Source: Betaproteobacteria bacterium (GTDB lineage: Bacteria > Pseudomonadota > Gammaproteobacteria > Burkholderiales > Rhodocyclaceae). From it: 55,210 nucleotides of DNA. A program made the position numbers and the translations under genes. Positions 27,073 through 37,299 of the stretch are shown in pieces. Every line of letters begins with the position of its first letter. Position 1 is the first letter of the stretch. Location of the stretch: the NCBI GenBank assembly GCA_016868295.1, contig VGHJ01000014.1, positions 1-55,210 on the forward strand, in the 5' to 3' direction. The notes beneath the pieces are model-generated. The model was not told the DNA's origin, did no database searches, and was given only the letters and a program-made list of their open reading frames with translations.

Positions 27073-28425
27073 ATGACCCGAAAATACTTCGGCACCGACG
27101 GCGTGCGCGGCAGGGTGGGCGAGGCGCCCATCACGCCCGACTTCGTCATGCGCCTCGGCTACGCCGCCGGCACCACGCTGGTGGCGCGCGAGCACCTGCC
27201 CGCCGGGGAGCATCCGGCCGTGCTCATCGGCAAGGACACGCGCATCTCCGGCTACATGCTCGAGGCGGCGCTGGAGGCCGGCTTCGCCGCGGCGGGCGTG
27301 GACGTCATGCTGACCGGGCCGCTGCCGACGCCGGCCATCGCCTACCTGACGCGGGCGCTGCGCCTGCAGGCCGGCGTGGTCATCTCGGCCTCGCACAACC
27401 TCTATCCCGACAACGGCATCAAGTTCTTTTCAGCGGGCGGCGCCAAGCTGCCGGATGCGGTGGAAGCGGAGATCGAGGCGCGCCTGGAACAGCCGATCGC
27501 CTGCGCCGCGCCCGGCATGCTGGGCAAGGCACGCCGTATCGACGATGCCGCCGGCCGCTACATCGAGTTCTGCAAGAGCACTTTCCCCACCGAGCTCGAC
27601 CTGCGAGGCTTGAAGATCGTTGTTGACTGCGCCCACGGCGCGGCCTATCACATCGCGCCCAAGGTGTTCCACGAGCTCGGCGCCGAGGTGCAGGCCATCG
27701 GCGCCTCGCCCAACGGACTCAACATCAACGACAAGGTCGGCGCGACCTCGCCGCAGGCCCTGCTGCAGGCGGTGCAGGCGCAAGGCGCCGACATCGGCAT
27801 CGCCCTCGACGGCGACGGCGACCGTCTCATGATGGCCGATGCCGCAGGGAGGCTCTACGACGGAGACCAGCTGCTCTACGTCATCGCGCGTCAGCGGCTG
27901 CAGGCCGGCGGCCTCACCGGCGTGGTCGGCACGCTGATGACCAACCTCGGCATGGAGCATACGCTGGCGAAGCTGGGCGTGCCGCTCGCGCGCGCCCGGG
28001 TCGGCGACCGCTATGTCCTCGAAACGCTGATCGAGCGCGGCTGGAAGCTGGGGGGGGAGAACTCCGGCCACATCATCTGCCTCGACCGCCACACCACGGG
28101 GGACGGCATTGTCTCCGCCCTGCAGGTGCTGGCCGCGCTGCGCCTGCAGCGTCACACCCTGGAGCAGGCTAGCGCCGGACTGACGCTGTACCCCCAGACC
28201 CTGGTCAATGTGCGGCTGCCAAACGGCTTCGACTGGCAGCAGCGGCCGGAAATCGAATCGGCGCGAGCGGCCGCCGAGCAGGCGCTGGGCGCGAGCGGTC
28301 GTGTGCTGCTGCGCGCGTCCGGCACCGAGCCGCTGCTGCGCGTCATGGTCGAGGGGCGCGAAGCGCAGCAGGTGGCTGCCCTGGCGCGCGGCATCGCCGA
28401 CGCCGTCGAGCGCGCCGCGGCGTGA
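27073..28425 (+). CDS. glmM: Phosphoglucosamine mutase
   Basis: 450 residues from ATG 27073 ([13 protein letters not shown]). It converts glucosamine-6-phosphate to the 1-phosphate for UDP-GlcNAc, feeding peptidoglycan and LPS. The phosphoserine loop is [18 protein letters not shown] with Ser in SASHN, the metal loop is [13 protein letters not shown], the sugar loop GGENSGHI and the phosphate-binding end [17 protein letters not shown]. It follows folP as in many proteobacteria, and its stop overlaps the dtd GTG start. Confidence 0.98.
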   Translation: MTRKYFGTDGVRGRVGEAPITPDFVMRLGYAAGTTLVAREHLPAGEHPAVLIGKDTRISGYMLEAALEAGFAAAGVDVMLTGPLPTPAIAYLTRALRLQAGVVISASHNLYPDNGIKFFSAGGAKLPDAVEAEIEARLEQPIACAAPGMLGKARRIDDAAGRYIEFCKSTFPTELDLRGLKIVVDCAHGAAYHIAPKVFHELGAEVQAIGASPNGLNINDKVGATSPQALLQAVQAQGADIGIALDGDGDRLMMADAAGRLYDGDQLLYVIARQRLQAGGLTGVVGTLMTNLGMEHTLAKLGVPLARARVGDRYVLETLIERGWKLGGENSGHIICLDRHTTGDGIVSALQVLAALRLQRHTLEQASAGLTLYPQTLVNVRLPNGFDWQQRPEIESARAAAEQALGASGRVLLRASGTEPLLRVMVEGREAQQVAALARGIADAVERAAA

Positions 28426-28871
28426 TCGGCCTGCTGCAGCGCGTCTCCTCGGCGCGCGTGGAGGTCGGCGGCGAGACCGTAGGCGCCATCGACCATGGGC
28501 TGCTGGTGCTGGTTTGCGCCGAGCGGGGCGACGACGAGTCGTCCGCCTTCCGTCTGCTCGAGCGCCTGCTGAACTACCGTGTTTTTCCCGACGCGCTGGG
28601 CAAGATGAACCGCAGCCTGCGCGATACGGGCGGCGGCCTGCTGCTCGTTCCCCAGTTCACGCTGGCCGCCGACACCAACAGCGGCAATCGTCCCAGCTTC
28701 ACGCCCGCAGCGGCCCCCGAGGAGGGACGACGGCTGTTCGATGCCTTCGTGTCGCGTGCCGCCGCGCTGCATGCCGATACATCGAGCGGTCGCTTTGGCG
28801 CGGACATGCAAGTCAGCCTGACCAACGACGGCCCCGTCACCTTCTGGCTCAGAGTGCCGCCGGCAGTATGA
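28422..28871 (+). CDS. dtd: D-aminoacyl-tRNA deacylase
   Basis: 149 residues, GTG start overlapping the glmM stop (GTGA). It hydrolyses D-aminoacyl-tRNAs and mischarged Gly-tRNA-Ala. The Gly-cisPro motif is intact in [13 protein letters not shown]; the second active-site motif, usually SQFTL, reads PQFTL ([16 protein letters not shown]), a Ser-to-Pro variation. [18 protein letters not shown] is typical. The dtd-after-glmM order implies co-transcription. Confidence 0.95.
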   Translation: MIGLLQRVSSARVEVGGETVGAIDHGLLVLVCAERGDDESSAFRLLERLLNYRVFPDALGKMNRSLRDTGGGLLLVPQFTLAADTNSGNRPSFTPAAAPEEGRRLFDAFVSRAAALHADTSSGRFGADMQVSLTNDGPVTFWLRVPPAV

Positions 28872-28886
28872 TAGGAGGGAACGCAT

Positions 28887-28915
28887 TTGACCGGAATCGA
28901 CCCAGACGCTAAAAT
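28887..28915 (+). promoter_or_regulatory. tpiA: Candidate tpiA promoter
   Basis: TTGACC (28887-28892) and TAAAAT (28910-28915) with a 17-base spacer, the best sigma70-type match in the window. It lies between dtd and tpiA, about 40 bases before the ATG. Confidence 0.6.
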
Positions 28916-28954
28916 TCCAAGCTTTTGGCGAACCGGAAATAGCAGGTCGAAGCG

Positions 28955-29704
28955 ATGCGGCGCAAACTCGTGGCGGGAAACTGGAAGATGCATGGCGGAC
29001 TGGCCCGCAACCGCGATCTTCTGCAAAGCCTGATCCAGGCCGTCGGCAAGGGCGGCAAGTCGGATAGCGCCGTCTTCGTGCCCTATCCCTACCTGGCCCA
29101 GGCACAGGACATGCTGAAGGGGACGGCCATCGCCTGGGGGGCGCAGAGCCTGTCAGAGCATGCCCAGGGCGCCTACACGGGCGAGGTCAGCGCAGCCATG
29201 TTGGTGGAATTCGGCTGCCGCTATGTCATTGTCGGACATTCGGAGCGGCGCAGCCTGTATGGCGAGAGCAATGAAACCGTGGCGGCCAAGTTCCTTGCCG
29301 CGGTGAATGGCGGCCTGACGCCGATTCTCTGCCTCGGCGAAACCCTGGCTCAGCGCGAGCAGGGCGTGACCGAAGAGGTCATCGGCGGCCAGTTCGATGC
29401 GGTGCTGCAGGCGGCCGGGGTAGGGGGCTTCGCCAATGCCGTGATCGCATACGAGCCGGTCTGGGCCATTGGTACAGGTCGCACGGCCACCCCGCAGCAG
29501 GCGCAGGACGTTCATGCCTTCATCCGCGGGCGCCTTGCGGTCAGCGACCCCGTCCTGGCCGAACGCATGCAGATCCTCTATGGCGGCAGCGTCAAACCGC
29601 AGAACGCGGCCGAACTGTTCGGCATGGCCGACATCGATGGCGGACTGATCGGCGGCGCCTCGCTGGTGGCACAGGACTTTCTGGCCATCTGCGCAGCGGC
29701 CTGA
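28955..29704 (+). CDS. tpiA: Triosephosphate isomerase
   Basis: 249 residues. It interconverts dihydroxyacetone phosphate and glyceraldehyde-3-phosphate. Active-site segments are all present: AGNWKMHGG (Asn/Lys), [11 protein letters not shown] (His electrophile), [12 protein letters not shown] (catalytic Glu, loop 6) and [15 protein letters not shown] (phosphate loop). It has its own good promoter. It is followed 20 bases later by secG, an order shared by many betaproteobacteria. Confidence 0.98.
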   Translation: MRRKLVAGNWKMHGGLARNRDLLQSLIQAVGKGGKSDSAVFVPYPYLAQAQDMLKGTAIAWGAQSLSEHAQGAYTGEVSAAMLVEFGCRYVIVGHSERRSLYGESNETVAAKFLAAVNGGLTPILCLGETLAQREQGVTEEVIGGQFDAVLQAAGVGGFANAVIAYEPVWAIGTGRTATPQQAQDVHAFIRGRLAVSDPVLAERMQILYGGSVKPQNAAELFGMADIDGGLIGGASLVAQDFLAICAAA

Positions 29705-29724
29705 ACGATAAGATAGGAGCAGTG

Positions 29725-30087
29725 ATGGAAGGCGTACTTTTTCCCCTGGTACTGACGGTGCACATCCTGGTCGGTGCGACCGTGATCGGCCTCGTCCTCC
29801 TGCAGCACGGCAAGGGCGCCGACATGGGCGCGGCCTTCGGCAGCGGCGCCTCGGGCAGCCTGTTTGGCGCCACCGGGTCGGCGAATTTCCTCAGCCGTGC
29901 GACGGCGATTCTGGCCACGGTGTTTTTCCTCACCAGCCTGGCGCTGAGTTTCATGGCAACCTCGCGCAGCCAGGCGCCGTCGAGTGTCATGGAGCAGGTG
30001 CAGCCGCAGCCGGTCGAGCCGGCGCCGGCAGCGCCGGCCCAGCCTGCGGCAGGGGCGGACTCGAAGGCCAAGGAAATTCCGAAGTAA
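29725..30087 (+). CDS. secG: Protein-export membrane protein SecG
   Basis: 120 residues from ATG 29725, 6 bases after AGGAG; the codon before it is GTG but sits too close to the ribosome site. Two membrane helices (about 5-25 and 55-75) enclose the conserved cytoplasmic segment VLLQHGKGADMGAAFGSGASGSLFG. A Pro/Ala/Gln-rich tail (about 85-120) follows. It is an accessory subunit of the SecYEG translocon. Confidence 0.95.
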   Translation: MEGVLFPLVLTVHILVGATVIGLVLLQHGKGADMGAAFGSGASGSLFGATGSANFLSRATAILATVFFLTSLALSFMATSRSQAPSSVMEQVQPQPVEPAPAAPAQPAAGADSKAKEIPK

Positions 30088-30099
30088 GTGATGTTGCGG

Positions 30100-30130
30100 C
30101 GCAAAAATAAGGGTATAATTTATTTTTGCG
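30100..30130 (+). promoter_or_regulatory. Perfect 11-bp inverted repeat around a TATAAT box, upstream of tRNA-Leu
   Basis: CGCAAAAATAA (30100-30110) and TTATTTTTGCG (30120-30130) flank GGGTATAAT, with the -10-like TATAAT at 30114-30119. A TTGCGG at 30094-30099 is a poor -35 (14-base spacing). It could be the tRNA-Leu/nuo promoter covered by an operator, or a terminator for secG (A-rich/T-rich arms). Between 30131 and 30187 there is one further small stem (CTGCCA...TGGCAG). Confidence 0.5.
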
Positions 30131-30187
30131 TCGTCATAAGAATTGAGTGGCTCTGCCACGGGTAAATGGCAGACCATGGCGAGACAT

Positions 30188-30272
30188 GCCGACGTGGTGA
30201 AATTGGTAGACACGCTATCTTGAGGGGGTAGTGGCGAAAGCCGTGTGAGTTCGAGTCTCACCGTCGGCACCA
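30188..30272 (+). tRNA. leuU: tRNA-Leu (GAG anticodon)
   Basis: 85 bases including an encoded CCA. The acceptor stem GCCGACG pairs with CGTCGGC; D arm TGGTGAAATTGGTAGACA; anticodon stem CTATC/GGTAG with loop TTGAGGG, so the anticodon is GAG; a class II variable arm (TGGCGAAAGCCGT) and TGAGTTCGAGTCTCA T arm. Position between secG and nuoA matches the secG-leuU arrangement known in proteobacteria. Confidence 0.97.
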
Positions 30273-30369
30273 GAAGTATCCTCCGGGCCTGTGGCAACGC
30301 ATGCCCGATGTGTGCAGCAGGAACGAGAAGGGCTCGGCGGAGCGGCCGGAAAAGCCATCCGCGCAGACT

Positions 30370-30744
30370 ATGTTGGAAAACTACTTTCCTGTCCTCGTCT
30401 TCATACTCGTCGGCCTGGCCTTCGGGTGTGCCCCCATCCTCCTTGGCTGGCTCGTCGCCCCGAACCGGCCGGACAGCGAGAAGCTCTCTCCTTTCGAATG
30501 CGGCTTCGAGGCCTTCGAGGATGCGCGCATGAAGTTCGACGTGCGCTTCTACCTGATCGCCATCATCTTCATCCTGTTCGACCTGGAAATCGCCTTCCTC
30601 TTCCCTTGGGCGGTGATCTTCAAGGACATCGTTTCGTCGGAAACCATGCGGCTGTTCGGTTTCTTCGAGATGATGATCTTCATCGGCATCCTGGCCATCG
30701 GCTATGTCTACGCATGGGCCAAGGGCGCATTGGATTGGGAATGA
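30370..30744 (+). CDS. nuoA: NADH-quinone oxidoreductase subunit A
   Basis: 124 residues from ATG 30370; a frame open further upstream lacks family similarity. Three membrane helices, with the conserved loop [29 protein letters not shown] between the first and second (the quinone-site lid with the Cys). First gene of the 14-gene complex I operon. The 97 bases between tRNA-Leu and nuoA show no clear promoter, so the operon may be read from upstream of the tRNA. Confidence 0.96.
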   Translation: MLENYFPVLVFILVGLAFGCAPILLGWLVAPNRPDSEKLSPFECGFEAFEDARMKFDVRFYLIAIIFILFDLEIAFLFPWAVIFKDIVSSETMRLFGFFEMMIFIGILAIGYVYAWAKGALDWE

Positions 30745-30751
30745 GCCCGCA

Positions 30752-31228
30752 ATGAGCATCGAAGGCGTTCTGGAAAAGGGCTTCGTCACCACCACCCTCG
30801 ATGCCGTCATCAACTGGACGCGCACCGGTTCGATGTGGCCGATGACCTTCGGCCTCGCTTGCTGCGCCGTCGAGATGATCCAGGCCGGCTGCTCGCGCTA
30901 CGACCTCGACCGATTCGGCATCGTCTTCCGCCCCAGCCCGCGCCAGTCCGACGTGATGATCGTTGCCGGCACGCTCACCAACAAGATGGCGCCGGCTCTG
31001 CGCAAGGTGTATGACCAGATGGCCGAGCCGCGCTGGGTGGTGTCGATGGGCTCCTGCGCCAACGGCGGCGGCTATTACCACTATTCCTATTCCGTCGTGC
31101 GCGGCTGCGACCGCATCGTGCCGGTGGATATCTATGTGCCGGGCTGCCCGCCGACCGCGGAGGCCCTGCTGTATGGACTGATCCAACTGCAGAACAAGAT
31201 CAAGCGCACCAGCACCATCGCGCGCTGA
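30752..31228 (+). CDS. nuoB: NADH-quinone oxidoreductase subunit B (N2 cluster)
   Basis: 158 residues. It carries the terminal [4Fe-4S] cluster N2 that reduces quinone. Ligands are the tandem Cys in [13 protein letters not shown], the Cys in [17 protein letters not shown] and the Cys in [15 protein letters not shown]. The peripheral-arm subunit sits against NuoD at the quinone site. Confidence 0.98.
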   Translation: MSIEGVLEKGFVTTTLDAVINWTRTGSMWPMTFGLACCAVEMIQAGCSRYDLDRFGIVFRPSPRQSDVMIVAGTLTNKMAPALRKVYDQMAEPRWVVSMGSCANGGGYYHYSYSVVRGCDRIVPVDIYVPGCPPTAEALLYGLIQLQNKIKRTSTIAR

Positions 31229-31247
31229 GGACAAGGTTGAACAAGAG

Positions 31248-31853
31248 ATGAGCGCCCGGCTCGAAACGCTTTGCCAGAACCTGCAGAATACGCTCGGCGA
31301 GCGCATCCGCGACATCAAGACCGTCGCCGGCGAGGTCACCATCGAAGTCGCCGCGGAGCACTATCTCGATGCGGCCCGCCTGCTGCGCGACCATCCCGAC
31401 CTGCGCTTCGAGCAGCTGATCGATCTCACCGGCGTCGACTATTCGGCCTGGGGCGAGGGCGCCTGGCAGGGCCTGCGCTTTGCCGCCGTCTGCCACCTGA
31501 CCTCCGTCTCGAAAAACTGGCGCCTGCGCCTGCGCGTGTTCGCGCCGGACGACGGTTTCCTCGTGCTGCCCTCGGTGGTCGGACTGTGGAACAGCGCCAA
31601 CTGGTACGAGCGGGAAGCCTTCGACCTCTACGGCATCCTCTTCGAGGGCCATCCAGATCTGCGCCGCATTCTTTCCGACTACGGCTTCGTCGGCCACCCC
31701 TTTCGCAAGGATTTCCCGATTTCCGGTTATGTCGAGATGCGTTACGACCCGGAGCAGAAGCGCGTGGTCTATCAGCCGGTCAGCATCGAGCCGCGCGAGA
31801 ACACGCCGCGCATCGTGCGCGAGGACAGCTATGGGGACGTCGGACATGGCTGA
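31248..31853 (+). CDS. nuoC: NADH-quinone oxidoreductase subunit C
   Basis: 201 residues. The 30-kDa subunit domain shows [47 protein letters not shown] and [14 protein letters not shown]. It is separate from NuoD here (fused in E. coli). The C-terminal part overlaps nuoD by 8 bases. Confidence 0.97.
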   Translation: MSARLETLCQNLQNTLGERIRDIKTVAGEVTIEVAAEHYLDAARLLRDHPDLRFEQLIDLTGVDYSAWGEGAWQGLRFAAVCHLTSVSKNWRLRLRVFAPDDGFLVLPSVVGLWNSANWYEREAFDLYGILFEGHPDLRRILSDYGFVGHPFRKDFPISGYVEMRYDPEQKRVVYQPVSIEPRENTPRIVREDSYGDVGHG

Positions 31854-33111
31854 GATCCGCAATTACACCATCAACTTCGGTCCGCAGCACCCGGCCGCGC
31901 ACGGCGTGCTGCGCCTGGTGCTCGAACTGGATGGCGAGGTGATCGTCCGCGCCGACCCGCACATCGGCCTGCTGCACCGCGCCACCGAGAAGCTGGCCGA
32001 GACGAAGACCTGGCTGCAGACGGTGCCCTATCTCGACCGCCTCGACTACGTCTCGATGATGTGCAACGAGCACGCCTACTGCCTGGCGGTGGAGAAGCTG
32101 CTCGGCGTCGAGGTGCCGCTGCGCGCCCAGTACATCCGCGTCATGATGGACGAGGTGACGCGCATCCTGAATCACCTGCTCAACATCGGTACCCACGCCC
32201 TCGACATCGGCGCCATGACCATGGTGCTGTACACCTTCCGCGAGCGGGAGGACCTGATGGACGCGTACGAGGCCGTCTCCGGCGCCCGCCTGCACGCGGC
32301 CTACTACCGGCCTGGCGGTGTGTACCGCGACCTGCCCGACCGCATGCCGCAGTATGTCGAGAACAAGTTCAAGAACGCCGAGACGGTCAGGCGCCTCAAC
32401 GAGGCGCGCCAGGGATCGCTGCTCGATTTCCTCGAGGACTTCACAAAGCGCTTCCCGGCCTATGTCGACGAGTACGAAACGCTGCTCACCGACAACCGCA
32501 TCTGGAAGCAGCGCACCGTCGGCATCGGCGTGGTTTCGCCCGAGCGAGCGCTGCAGCTCGGCTTCACCGGCCCCATGCTGCGCGGCTCCGGCATCGAGTG
32601 GGACCTGCGCAAGAAGCAACCCTACGAGGTCTACGACCGCATGGCGTTCGATGTGCCGGTCGGCGTGAACGGGGACTGCTACGACCGTTATCTCGTGCGC
32701 ATCGAGGAGATGCGCCAGGCCAACCGCATCGTCAGGCAGTGCATCGACTGGCTGCGCCACGATTCTGCAAAAGGCGCCGGGCCGGTCATCACCGACAACC
32801 ACAAGGTGGCGCCGCCGCCGCGCGAGAAGATGAAGGCCAGCATGGAAGAGCTGATCCATCACTTCAAGCTGTTCACCGAGGGCATGCACGTGCCGCCGGG
32901 CGAGGCTTATGCCGCCATCGAGCACCCGAAGGGCGAGTTCGGCGTGTATGCCATTTCCGACGGCGGCAACAAGCCCTACCGCATCAAGCTTCGCTCGCCC
33001 GGCTTCCCGCACCTCGCCGCCACCGACGAGATGGCGAAGGGGCACATGATCGCCGACGCCACCGCCATCATCGGCACCATCGACCTGGTGCTGGGCGACA
33101 CGGATAGATAA
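31846..33111 (+). CDS. nuoD: NADH-quinone oxidoreductase subunit D (49-kDa)
   Basis: 421 residues from ATG 31846 ([20 protein letters not shown]). An in-frame ATG five codons earlier (MGTSD) is less likely. The quinone-site residues ([30 protein letters not shown]) and the helical core derived from hydrogenases ([20 protein letters not shown]) are intact. The C-terminal [28 protein letters not shown] is complete. It forms the quinone cavity with NuoB. Confidence 0.98.
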   Translation: MAEIRNYTINFGPQHPAAHGVLRLVLELDGEVIVRADPHIGLLHRATEKLAETKTWLQTVPYLDRLDYVSMMCNEHAYCLAVEKLLGVEVPLRAQYIRVMMDEVTRILNHLLNIGTHALDIGAMTMVLYTFREREDLMDAYEAVSGARLHAAYYRPGGVYRDLPDRMPQYVENKFKNAETVRRLNEARQGSLLDFLEDFTKRFPAYVDEYETLLTDNRIWKQRTVGIGVVSPERALQLGFTGPMLRGSGIEWDLRKKQPYEVYDRMAFDVPVGVNGDCYDRYLVRIEEMRQANRIVRQCIDWLRHDSAKGAGPVITDNHKVAPPPREKMKASMEELIHHFKLFTEGMHVPPGEAYAAIEHPKGEFGVYAISDGGNKPYRIKLRSPGFPHLAATDEMAKGHMIADATAIIGTIDLVLGDTDR

Positions 33112-33113
33112 AC

Positions 33114-33587
33114 ATGCTGAGTCAGGACGCCTACCAGAAAATCGACCGCGAGATTGCCAAATACCCGGCGGACCAGAAGCAGTCTGCCGTGATGGCGGCG
33201 CTGGCCATCGCCCAGATGGAGCAGGGCTGGTTGTCCACCGAGACCATCGAGGAGGTGGCGCGCACCCTCGGCATGGCGCCGGTGGCGGTCTACGAGGTGG
33301 CGAGCTTCTACAACATGTACGACCTCGCTCCGGTCGGCAAGTACAAGATCACGGTGTGCACCAACCTGCCGTGCGCGCTCTCCGGCGGCGTGCATGCCGC
33401 CGACTACCTCAAGCAGAAGCTTGGTATCGGCTTCAACGAAACCACCGCCGACGGCAGGTTTACCCTCAAGGAAGGCGAATGCATGGGTGCCTGCGGCGAC
33501 GCGCCGGTGATGCTGGTAAACAACGTACGCATGTGCAGCTTCATGCAGCCCGAACAGATCGACCGGCTGATCGGGGAGTGCAAGTGA
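33114..33587 (+). CDS. nuoE: NADH-quinone oxidoreductase subunit E (24-kDa, [2Fe-2S])
   Basis: 157 residues. The thioredoxin-like [2Fe-2S] domain has ligands in [14 protein letters not shown] and [16 protein letters not shown] (Cys pattern CxxxxC and CxxxC). It is part of the NADH dehydrogenase module with NuoF. Its stop codon overlaps the nuoF ATG as TGATG. Confidence 0.98.
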   Translation: MLSQDAYQKIDREIAKYPADQKQSAVMAALAIAQMEQGWLSTETIEEVARTLGMAPVAVYEVASFYNMYDLAPVGKYKITVCTNLPCALSGGVHAADYLKQKLGIGFNETTADGRFTLKEGECMGACGDAPVMLVNNVRMCSFMQPEQIDRLIGECK

Positions 33588-34945
33588 TGGGCGCGCTGGG
33601 TTTCATTCTCGATCCGGCCGAAGGCGAGCGCAGCTGGCGCCTCGCAGAGTACGTCAAGCGCGGCGGCTACACGGCGCTGAAGAAAATCTTCAGCGAGGCC
33701 ATCCCGCCCGAGAACATCGTCGCCGAGTTGAAGAAATCCTCGCTGCGCGGCCGCGGCGGCGCCGGCTTCCCGACCGGCCTCAAGTGGAGCTTCATGCCGC
33801 GCCAGTTCCCCGGCGCCAAGTACGTCGTCTGCAACTCCGACGAGGGCGAGCCGGGCACCTTCAAGGACCGCGACATTCTGCGCTGGAACCCGCACATGGT
33901 GATCGAGGGCATGATCATCGCCGGCTACGCCATGGGCTGCGCGCGCGGCTACAACTACATCCACGGCGAGATCTGGGAAATCTACAAGCGCTTCGAGGAG
34001 GCTTTGGAAGAAGCGCGCGCCGCCAACCTGCTGGGGAACAACATCCTCGGTTCCGATTTCAGTTTCGAGCTGCAGGCGCACCACGGTTACGGCGCCTACA
34101 TCTGCGGCGAGGAAACCGCGCTGCTGGAATCCATCGAGGGCAAGAAGGGTCAGCCGCGCTTCAAGCCGCCCTTCCCGGCGAGCTTCGGCCTCTACGGCAA
34201 GCCGACCACCATCAACAACACCGAGACCTTCGCCTCGGTGCCGTACATCATCAACCAGGGCGGCGACAAGTTCCTCGAGCTGGGCAAGCCGAACAACGGC
34301 GGCACCAAGCTGTTCTCCGTCTCCGGCCATGTTAATCGCCCCGGCAATTTCGAGGTGCCGATGGGCACGCCCTTCAAGGATCTGCTCGACCTGGCGGGCG
34401 GCGTGCGCAACGGCCGCAAGCTGAAGGCGGTCATCCCCGGCGGCTCCTCCGCACCGGTGCTGCCGGCCGACCTCATCATGGAGTGCACGCTCGACTACGA
34501 CTCGATCGCCAAGGCCGGCTCGATGCTCGGTTCCGGCGCCGTCATCGTCATGGACGAGACCACCTGCATGGTGAAGGCGCTCGAGCGTCTGTCCTACTTC
34601 TACTTCGAGGAGTCCTGCGGCCAGTGCACGCCCTGCCGCGAGGGCACCGGCTGGCTCTACCGCGTCGTGCATCGCATCGAGCACGGGGAAGGGCGGCCGG
34701 AGGACCTCGATCTCCTCAACAGCGTCACCGACAACATCATGGGCCGCACCATCTGCGCCCTCGGCGACGCGGCCTCCATGCCGGTGAAGAGCTTCGTCAA
34801 GCATTTCGGCGCGGAGTTCGAGTACCACATCCGGAACAAGAAATGCCTGGTGCCCGAGGACGTGCAGCGCGCGGGCAGCGGCTTCTTCAAGGTGGCGGAC
34901 CCTCACCCCCAACCCCTCTCCCAGGGGGAGAGGGGAGCTTCGTGA
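33587..34945 (+). CDS. nuoF: NADH-quinone oxidoreductase subunit F (FMN/NADH site), C-terminus extended by a repeat
   Basis: 452 residues. It binds NADH and FMN ([51 protein letters not shown]) and the N3 cluster ([19 protein letters not shown] plus the Cys of [11 protein letters not shown]). Usual betaproteobacterial proteins are slightly shorter and end soon after CLVPEDVQR. Here the last 14 residues ([14 protein letters not shown]) are encoded by an intergenic REP-like palindrome at 34901-34940, so the natural stop has been replaced by one in the repeat. The extension is on the surface end of the protein and is probably tolerated. Confidence 0.96.
   Translation: MGALGFILDPAEGERSWRLAEYVKRGGYTALKKIFSEAIPPENIVAELKKSSLRGRGGAGFPTGLKWSFMPRQFPGAKYVVCNSDEGEPGTFKDRDILRWNPHMVIEGMIIAGYAMGCARGYNYIHGEIWEIYKRFEEALEEARAANLLGNNILGSDFSFELQAHHGYGAYICGEETALLESIEGKKGQPRFKPPFPASFGLYGKPTTINNTETFASVPYIINQGGDKFLELGKPNNGGTKLFSVSGHVNRPGNFEVPMGTPFKDLLDLAGGVRNGRKLKAVIPGGSSAPVLPADLIMECTLDYDSIAKAGSMLGSGAVIVMDETTCMVKALERLSYFYFEESCGQCTPCREGTGWLYRVVHRIEHGEGRPEDLDLLNSVTDNIMGRTICALGDAASMPVKSFVKHFGAEFEYHIRNKKCLVPEDVQRAGSGFFKVADPHPQPLSQGERGAS
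34901..34940. repeat. REP-like palindrome forming the 3' end of nuoF
   Basis: CCCCTCTCCC (34913-34922) and GGGAGAGGGG (34926-34935) form a perfect 10-bp stem with a 3-base loop, inside a C-rich/G-rich sequence of the common CCTCACCCCCAACCCC type. Related in style to the palindrome before greA at 22692. It overlaps the coding end of nuoF. Confidence 0.75.
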
Positions 34946-34971
34946 TCGCGATGCGATATAGGTAGCTGGAA

Positions 34972-37299
34972 ATGCTGGAAATCGAGATCGACGGCAGGAA
35001 AACCGAGGTGGCCGACGGCAGCACCGTGATGGATGCCGCGCACCAGCTCGGCATCTTCATCCCGCACTTCTGCTACCACAAGAAGCTGTCCATCGCCGCC
35101 AACTGCCGCATGTGCCTGGTGCAGGTGGAGAAGGCGCCGAAGCCGCTGCCGGCCTGCGCCACGCCCGTCACCAACGGCATGAAGGTGCTCACGCACTCCG
35201 AGGCCGCCGTCAAGGCGCAGAAGGGCGTGATGGAGTTCCTCCTCATCAACCACCCGCTCGACTGCCCGATCTGCGACCAGGGCGGTGAGTGCCAGTTGCA
35301 GGATCTTTCCGTCGGCTATGGCCAGAGCGCCTCGCGCTATCAGGAAGAGAAGCGCGTGGTGGTGAACAAGAACCTCGGCCCGCTCATCTCGACCGACATG
35401 ACGCGCTGCATCCACTGCACGCGCTGCGTACGCTTCACGCAGGAGATCGCCGGCTGGATGGAACTCGGACAGGCCTTCCGCGGCGAGCACGCCGAGATCA
35501 TGCCCTTCATCGAGAAGACGGTGGATTCCGAACTCTCCGGCAACGTCATCGACCTCTGCCCGGTGGGGGCGCTGACCTCGAAGCCCTTCCGCTTCGCCGC
35601 CCGCACCTGGGAGCTGTCGCGCCGCAAGTCGGTCAGCCCGCACGACGGCCTCGGCGCCAACCTCATCGTCCAGGTCAAGCACGACCGTGTTCTTCGCGTC
35701 CTGCCGCTGGAGAACGAGGACGTCAACGAGTGCTGGCTGTCGGACAAGGACCGCTACTCCTACGAAGCCCTGAATTCGGATGCCCGTTTGACCAAGCCGA
35801 TGCTCAAGCAGTGCGGCGAATGGCGCGAGGTGGATTGGCAGACGGCGCTGGAATTTATCGGCACGGATTTGAAACGGGTGGTGCGCGAGCACGGCGCCGC
35901 CGCGGTCGGCGCGCTAGCCTCGCCGCACGCTACGCTCGAGGAGCTCCATCTGCTGCAGAAATTCGTGAGGGCAGCCGGCTCCGAGAACATCGACTGCCGT
36001 CTCCGGCAGACTGACTTTTCCCTCGATGGCAAGAATGTCACGCCCTGGCTCGGCCTGCCGGTGGCGGAGATTCCGCAACTCGACCGCGTGCTGGTCGTCG
36101 GCAGCTTCCTGCGCAAGGACCATCCGCTGCTGGCGCAGCGCCTGCGCCAGGCCGCGAAGAAATTCACCCGCGTCAGCCTGCTGCATGTCGCCGACGACGA
36201 CCAGCTCATCGCTCTCCACGCCAAGTCCATCGTCGCGCCATCGGCGCTGGCGGCGGAACTGTCCGGCATCGTCAAGGCCGCGGCCGAGGCCAAGGGTGTC
36301 GCGGTGGATGCGGCGCTGGCCGGCGTGCAGCCTTCCGCCGCGGCGAAGACCATCGCCGCGAGCCTCATCTCGGGCGAGAAGGGCGCCGTTTTCCTCGGCA
36401 ACTTCGCACAGCAGCATGCCCAGGCGTCGACCCTGCATGGCCTGGCGCAGAAGCTCGCCGAGATCACCGGTGCGCGCTTCGGTTACCTCGGCGAGGCGGC
36501 CAACTCGGTCGGCGGCTACCTTGCCAAGGCCGTTCCCGGCGCCTCCGGCCTCAACGCCGCGCGCATGCTGGCCGAGCCGCGCAAGGCCTATTTCGTGCTA
36601 CACGCCGAGCCGGAGTTCGACTGCGCCAACCCTTCGCAGGCCCTGGCCGCGTTGAAGGGCGCCGATCTCGTCGTGGCGCTGACACCGTTCAAGACGCGCG
36701 CCCACGATTACGCCCACGTCATCCTGCCGATCGCGCCGTTCACCGAGACTTCCGGCACCTTCATCAATACCGAGGGGCGCGTGCAGAGCTTCAATGCCGT
36801 GGTCAAGCCGCTGGGCGAGACGCGCCCCGGCTGGAAGGTGCTGCGCGTGCTGGGCAATCTGCTGGGGCTGGCCGGTTTCGATTACGACAGTTCGGAAGCC
36901 GTGCGCGCCGAGGCGCTGGGCGGCAAGCCGGCCTCGGTGGCCGAGCGCCTGAACAACAAGGCTGATGGCATGGTCCTCAACCTGACTGCAGCCGCACCCA
37001 CCCTGCAACGCATTGCTGACGTGCCGATCCATTTCGCCGATGCGCTGGCGCGCCGTGCGCCCTCGCTGCAGAAGACCCGCGATGCGGCGCCGCCTGCCGC
37101 GCGCATGAACGCCGCCACCCTGGCGAAGCTCGGCCTGGCCGACGGCGTGCAGGTAAAAGTCAGTCTCGGCGGCACGGCGATCCTCGCCGCCCAGCTCGAT
37201 GCCGGCGTGGCCGACGGCTGCGTGCGCATCGCCGCCGGACATGCGCTGACGGCCGAGCTTGGCCCGATGCAGGGCGAAATGACCGTGGAGCGCGCGTGA
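34972..37299 (+). CDS. nuoG: NADH-quinone oxidoreductase subunit G (75-kDa)
   Basis: 775 residues. N-terminal [2Fe-2S] ([17 protein letters not shown] plus the Cys of PACATPV), the His/Cys cluster N5 ([17 protein letters not shown]) and the [4Fe-4S] cluster N4 ([10 protein letters not shown], with [13 protein letters not shown]) are followed by a molybdopterin-oxidoreductase-like domain that no longer binds a cofactor. Electrons pass through it from NuoF towards NuoI. Two copies of the bipartite DNA motif lie in the poorly conserved C-terminal half (35993-36019 reverse, 37155-37181 forward). The stop overlaps the nuoH ATG as TGATG. Confidence 0.98.
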   Translation: MLEIEIDGRKTEVADGSTVMDAAHQLGIFIPHFCYHKKLSIAANCRMCLVQVEKAPKPLPACATPVTNGMKVLTHSEAAVKAQKGVMEFLLINHPLDCPICDQGGECQLQDLSVGYGQSASRYQEEKRVVVNKNLGPLISTDMTRCIHCTRCVRFTQEIAGWMELGQAFRGEHAEIMPFIEKTVDSELSGNVIDLCPVGALTSKPFRFAARTWELSRRKSVSPHDGLGANLIVQVKHDRVLRVLPLENEDVNECWLSDKDRYSYEALNSDARLTKPMLKQCGEWREVDWQTALEFIGTDLKRVVREHGAAAVGALASPHATLEELHLLQKFVRAAGSENIDCRLRQTDFSLDGKNVTPWLGLPVAEIPQLDRVLVVGSFLRKDHPLLAQRLRQAAKKFTRVSLLHVADDDQLIALHAKSIVAPSALAAELSGIVKAAAEAKGVAVDAALAGVQPSAAAKTIAASLISGEKGAVFLGNFAQQHAQASTLHGLAQKLAEITGARFGYLGEAANSVGGYLAKAVPGASGLNAARMLAEPRKAYFVLHAEPEFDCANPSQALAALKGADLVVALTPFKTRAHDYAHVILPIAPFTETSGTFINTEGRVQSFNAVVKPLGETRPGWKVLRVLGNLLGLAGFDYDSSEAVRAEALGGKPASVAERLNNKADGMVLNLTAAAPTLQRIADVPIHFADALARRAPSLQKTRDAAPPAARMNAATLAKLGLADGVQVKVSLGGTAILAAQLDAGVADGCVRIAAGHALTAELGPMQGEMTVERA
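35993..36019 (-). repeat. Bipartite motif copy 4 (inside nuoG)
   Basis: On the minus strand AAAAGTCAGTC (36019-36009), 8 bases (TGCCGGAG), then ACGGCAGT. The coding strand reads R-Q-T-D-F-S, so a protein-level reason is possible here. Confidence 0.65.
37155..37181 (+). repeat. Bipartite motif copy 5 (inside nuoG, near the C-terminus)
   Basis: AAAAGTCAGTC (37155-37165), 8 bases (TCGGCGGC), then ACGGCGAT. It is read as K-V-S-L-G-G-T-A and uses AAA and AGT codons that neighbouring sequence avoids. Confidence 0.7.

Noticed and set aside
28808-28832. GCAAGTCAGCC followed by ACGG in dtd
   Set aside because: Spacing is 9, not 8, and the codons encode the conserved DTD motif [11 protein letters not shown], so protein constraint explains it.
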